A stretch of 64,000 nucleotides of DNA, taken from contig NZ_CP117445.1 in NCBI RefSeq assembly GCF_030687715.1, forward strand, positions 2,352,501 through 2,416,500. Reading direction: 5' to 3'. Positions 62,636 to 64,000 of the stretch are shown one piece after another. Source of the DNA: Pseudomonas sp. FP2196. Its GTDB lineage: Bacteria > Pseudomonadota > Gammaproteobacteria > Pseudomonadales > Pseudomonadaceae. A program made the translations under genes and the position numbers. Within the stretch, counting starts at the first letter, position 1. Each line of letters opens with the position of its first letter. The notes under the pieces were generated by a model that made no database searches, was not told the DNA's origin, and was given only the letters and a program-made list of their open reading frames with translations.

Positions 62636-63967
62636 ATGAGTCTGCTACCTGACGCGGTTTGCTGGCACGAAGGCATGCAATTGCTGCCGCAGCATTTTCA
62701 GTTGCAGGGGCTGCGCGCCGAAGCGCTCGGCGCGCATCTGGCGCAAGCCTGCAATCCGTGGTTCTGGGGCGTCAGTCATATGGAGTTCGACCCTTCGGCG
62801 CTGAGCGCCGGGGTGGTGCGGGTGTTGTCGTTGCAAGGCACGATGCCCGACGGTTTGCCGGTGGATTTGCAGGCCGGTGTCGGGCCGACGCTGGAACTGG
62901 ACGTCAGCGCGGCGATCGACACCACCGACGATGCCACCGTCACCGTGTTTCTGGCGATCAGCCCGATGTGGCGCGCCGGGCAACTGCTGCCGCTCAAGGG
63001 GCGGATGCAATCAGTGGTCGGCGATGCCTTACCCGATCTCACCAGCGGCGAATTCCCCGAATCGATCACGGTCTGGCGACCTAATCCACGTCTGTGTACG
63101 CAACTGAACAAGGCCGACTCGATCTGCCTGCCCCTGCTGAAAATCCGCAAGGAGGGCGGCGGGTTTCTGCCGTTGTCCTACACACCGCCGACACCGATCC
63201 TGTTGCCGGAATCCGCACTCGCTCGGCGCATCGCCGGGCTCTGCGCGCGGGCGCGGGAGAAGTGCCTGTTTCTCGGCGGTCGCTTGCGTCAGGCGCAACA
63301 GGCCGGTAACCAGGACGATGCGCTGGAAATCCGCCGTCAGTTGACCGCGTTGTGGGCTTGTCTGCCGGAAGTCGAAGGCACGCTGAACAGCCGCATCGCT
63401 CATCCGCAAACCCTGTATGTGCAGTTGCTCGGCATGGCCGGTGCGTGGGCGGCGCTCGATCCGCTGGCCGGCGTGCCGGCGTTTGCGCCGCTGGATTTCC
63501 TTGAGTTGCAGCGCGGCTATGACGCGGTATTGCAATGGCTGGAAACCACCCTCGAACTGATCCGTGCCGGTTATCGCAGCCTGCCGTTCGAACGCGGCGA
63601 GCAGAGCTTTTCGATCCAGTTGCCGGACGAGCAGCCCAGTCAGCGCCTGGTCATCGGCCTGCGCATGCCCAACGGTGCCAGCGAGCAAGCCGCGCTCGAC
63701 TGGTTGCGCGGCGCGATCATCGCTTCGGCGCCGCACATTGCCTTGCTCAGTCGTCAGCGCATGAGCGGTTTGACGCACCAGGCCATGAGCCGCAACGAGC
63801 AGGTGGCCTACAGCGTCGGCGATGACACGCGACTGTTTGTGATCACTGCCGAAGGCGCGTGGTTCGACGCGCAATTGCCGCTGGTGATCGCCGCACCGGC
63901 CGCGAAGCTGACCAGCAGTCCGTGGCAAGTGGTGCTGTTTGTCGCCCAGAACAGTGAAAGTGCCTGA
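62636..63967 (+). CDS. tssK: T6SS baseplate protein TssK
   Basis: 443 residues. PDAVCWHEGMQLLPQHFQLQ at the N terminus is the TssK (ImpJ/VasE) hallmark. WGVSHMEFDPSALSAGVVRV and YLLQ-like receptor-binding regions follow, with TPPTPILLPESALARRIAGL near 185. It joins the baseplate to the membrane complex. It lies 46 bases after tssJ. Confidence 0.95.
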   Translation: MSLLPDAVCWHEGMQLLPQHFQLQGLRAEALGAHLAQACNPWFWGVSHMEFDPSALSAGVVRVLSLQGTMPDGLPVDLQAGVGPTLELDVSAAIDTTDDATVTVFLAISPMWRAGQLLPLKGRMQSVVGDALPDLTSGEFPESITVWRPNPRLCTQLNKADSICLPLLKIRKEGGGFLPLSYTPPTPILLPESALARRIAGLCARAREKCLFLGGRLRQAQQAGNQDDALEIRRQLTALWACLPEVEGTLNSRIAHPQTLYVQLLGMAGAWAALDPLAGVPAFAPLDFLELQRGYDAVLQWLETTLELIRAGYRSLPFERGEQSFSIQLPDEQPSQRLVIGLRMPNGASEQAALDWLRGAIIASAPHIALLSRQRMSGLTHQAMSRNEQVAYSVGDDTRLFVITAEGAWFDAQLPLVIAAPAAKLTSSPWQVVLFVAQNSESA

Positions 63968-63985
63968 CCACACAAGGAACGCCGT

Positions 63986-64000
63986 ATGTCGCAAGGAAGT
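63986..64000 (+). CDS. tssL: TssL (start only, cut by window edge)
   Basis: Five codons (MSQGS) after AAGGAACGCCGT, 18 bases after the tssK stop. The tssJ-tssK-tssL order is standard, so this is probably tssL (DotU). The identity rests on position only. Confidence 0.55.

Overview
The window is chromosomal DNA of a fluorescent Pseudomonas, most probably the P. fluorescens group. The evidence is high GC content with GC-ending codons, many Pseudomonas-only small families (DUF2388, DUF1652, DUF2790), several families of paired REP-type palindromes between genes, and gene orders that match P. aeruginosa loci (dhcR-dhcA-dhcB-atoB, the H3-type T6SS, PA4872). No rRNA, tRNA, CRISPR array or insertion sequence was recognised. 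Both ends cut genes: glcD on the left and tssL on the right.

Region 1 (1-7.4 kb) is core and accessory metabolism: the 5' part of glcD, a Baeyer-Villiger-type flavin monooxygenase with a downstream esterase, a MASE2-GGDEF diguanylate cyclase, a periplasmic carboxypeptidase G2-type peptidase, a small unknown protein and oxaloacetate decarboxylase. Region 2 (7.6-14.9 kb) is a long minus-strand operon. An RpiR regulator leads an isochorismatase-like hydrolase, a glutamine-synthetase-like ligase, an N-formylglutamate amidohydrolase-like protein, an APC permease and a pair of AruF/AruG-like succinyltransferases; the substrate is unknown. Region 3 (15.1-22.3 kb) holds a histidine phosphatase with cobF, the dhc/ato ketone-body CoA-transferase operon with its LysR regulator, a sirtuin and a methyltransferase.

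Region 4 (22.5-28.6 kb) is the most interesting part. A DUF692/DUF2063 pair (BufB/BufC, MbnB/MbnC type peptide-modifying enzymes) has no precursor gene beside it. Next come a sensor kinase and OmpR-type regulator, then a divergent operon for two small secreted Cys-containing proteins (one with four 14-residue repeats) and a DipZ-type thiol-disulfide protein. The same 36-bp site (TGTATC-N4-TGTATC-N13-GATACAC, one mismatch in one copy) lies upstream of all three transcription units. I infer one regulon: a two-component system controlling a peptide-modification or envelope thiol/metal stress response.

Region 5 (28.6-49.4 kb) is mixed: GNAT, DUF4242, methyltransferase, phosphatidylcholine synthase, DUF533 protein, a heme-oxygenase-like diiron enzyme paired with a HemK-like methyltransferase, LigD, SodC, a chemoreceptor, Mqo with a clear terminator, NTF2-like proteins, very small ORFs, a triple-PAS LuxR regulator, DUF1652, a lipoprotein, and an SDR plus APH-type kinase.

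Region 6 (49.5-64 kb) is an H3-like type VI secretion locus. tssB, tssC, hcp, tssE, tssF, tssG, clpV, an AT-richer gene for a C80-like (MARTX cysteine-protease-like) protein, vgrG and a MORN-like protein run on the minus strand, with a DUF4280 PAAR-like gene facing them. tssJ, tssK and tssL run divergently on the plus strand.
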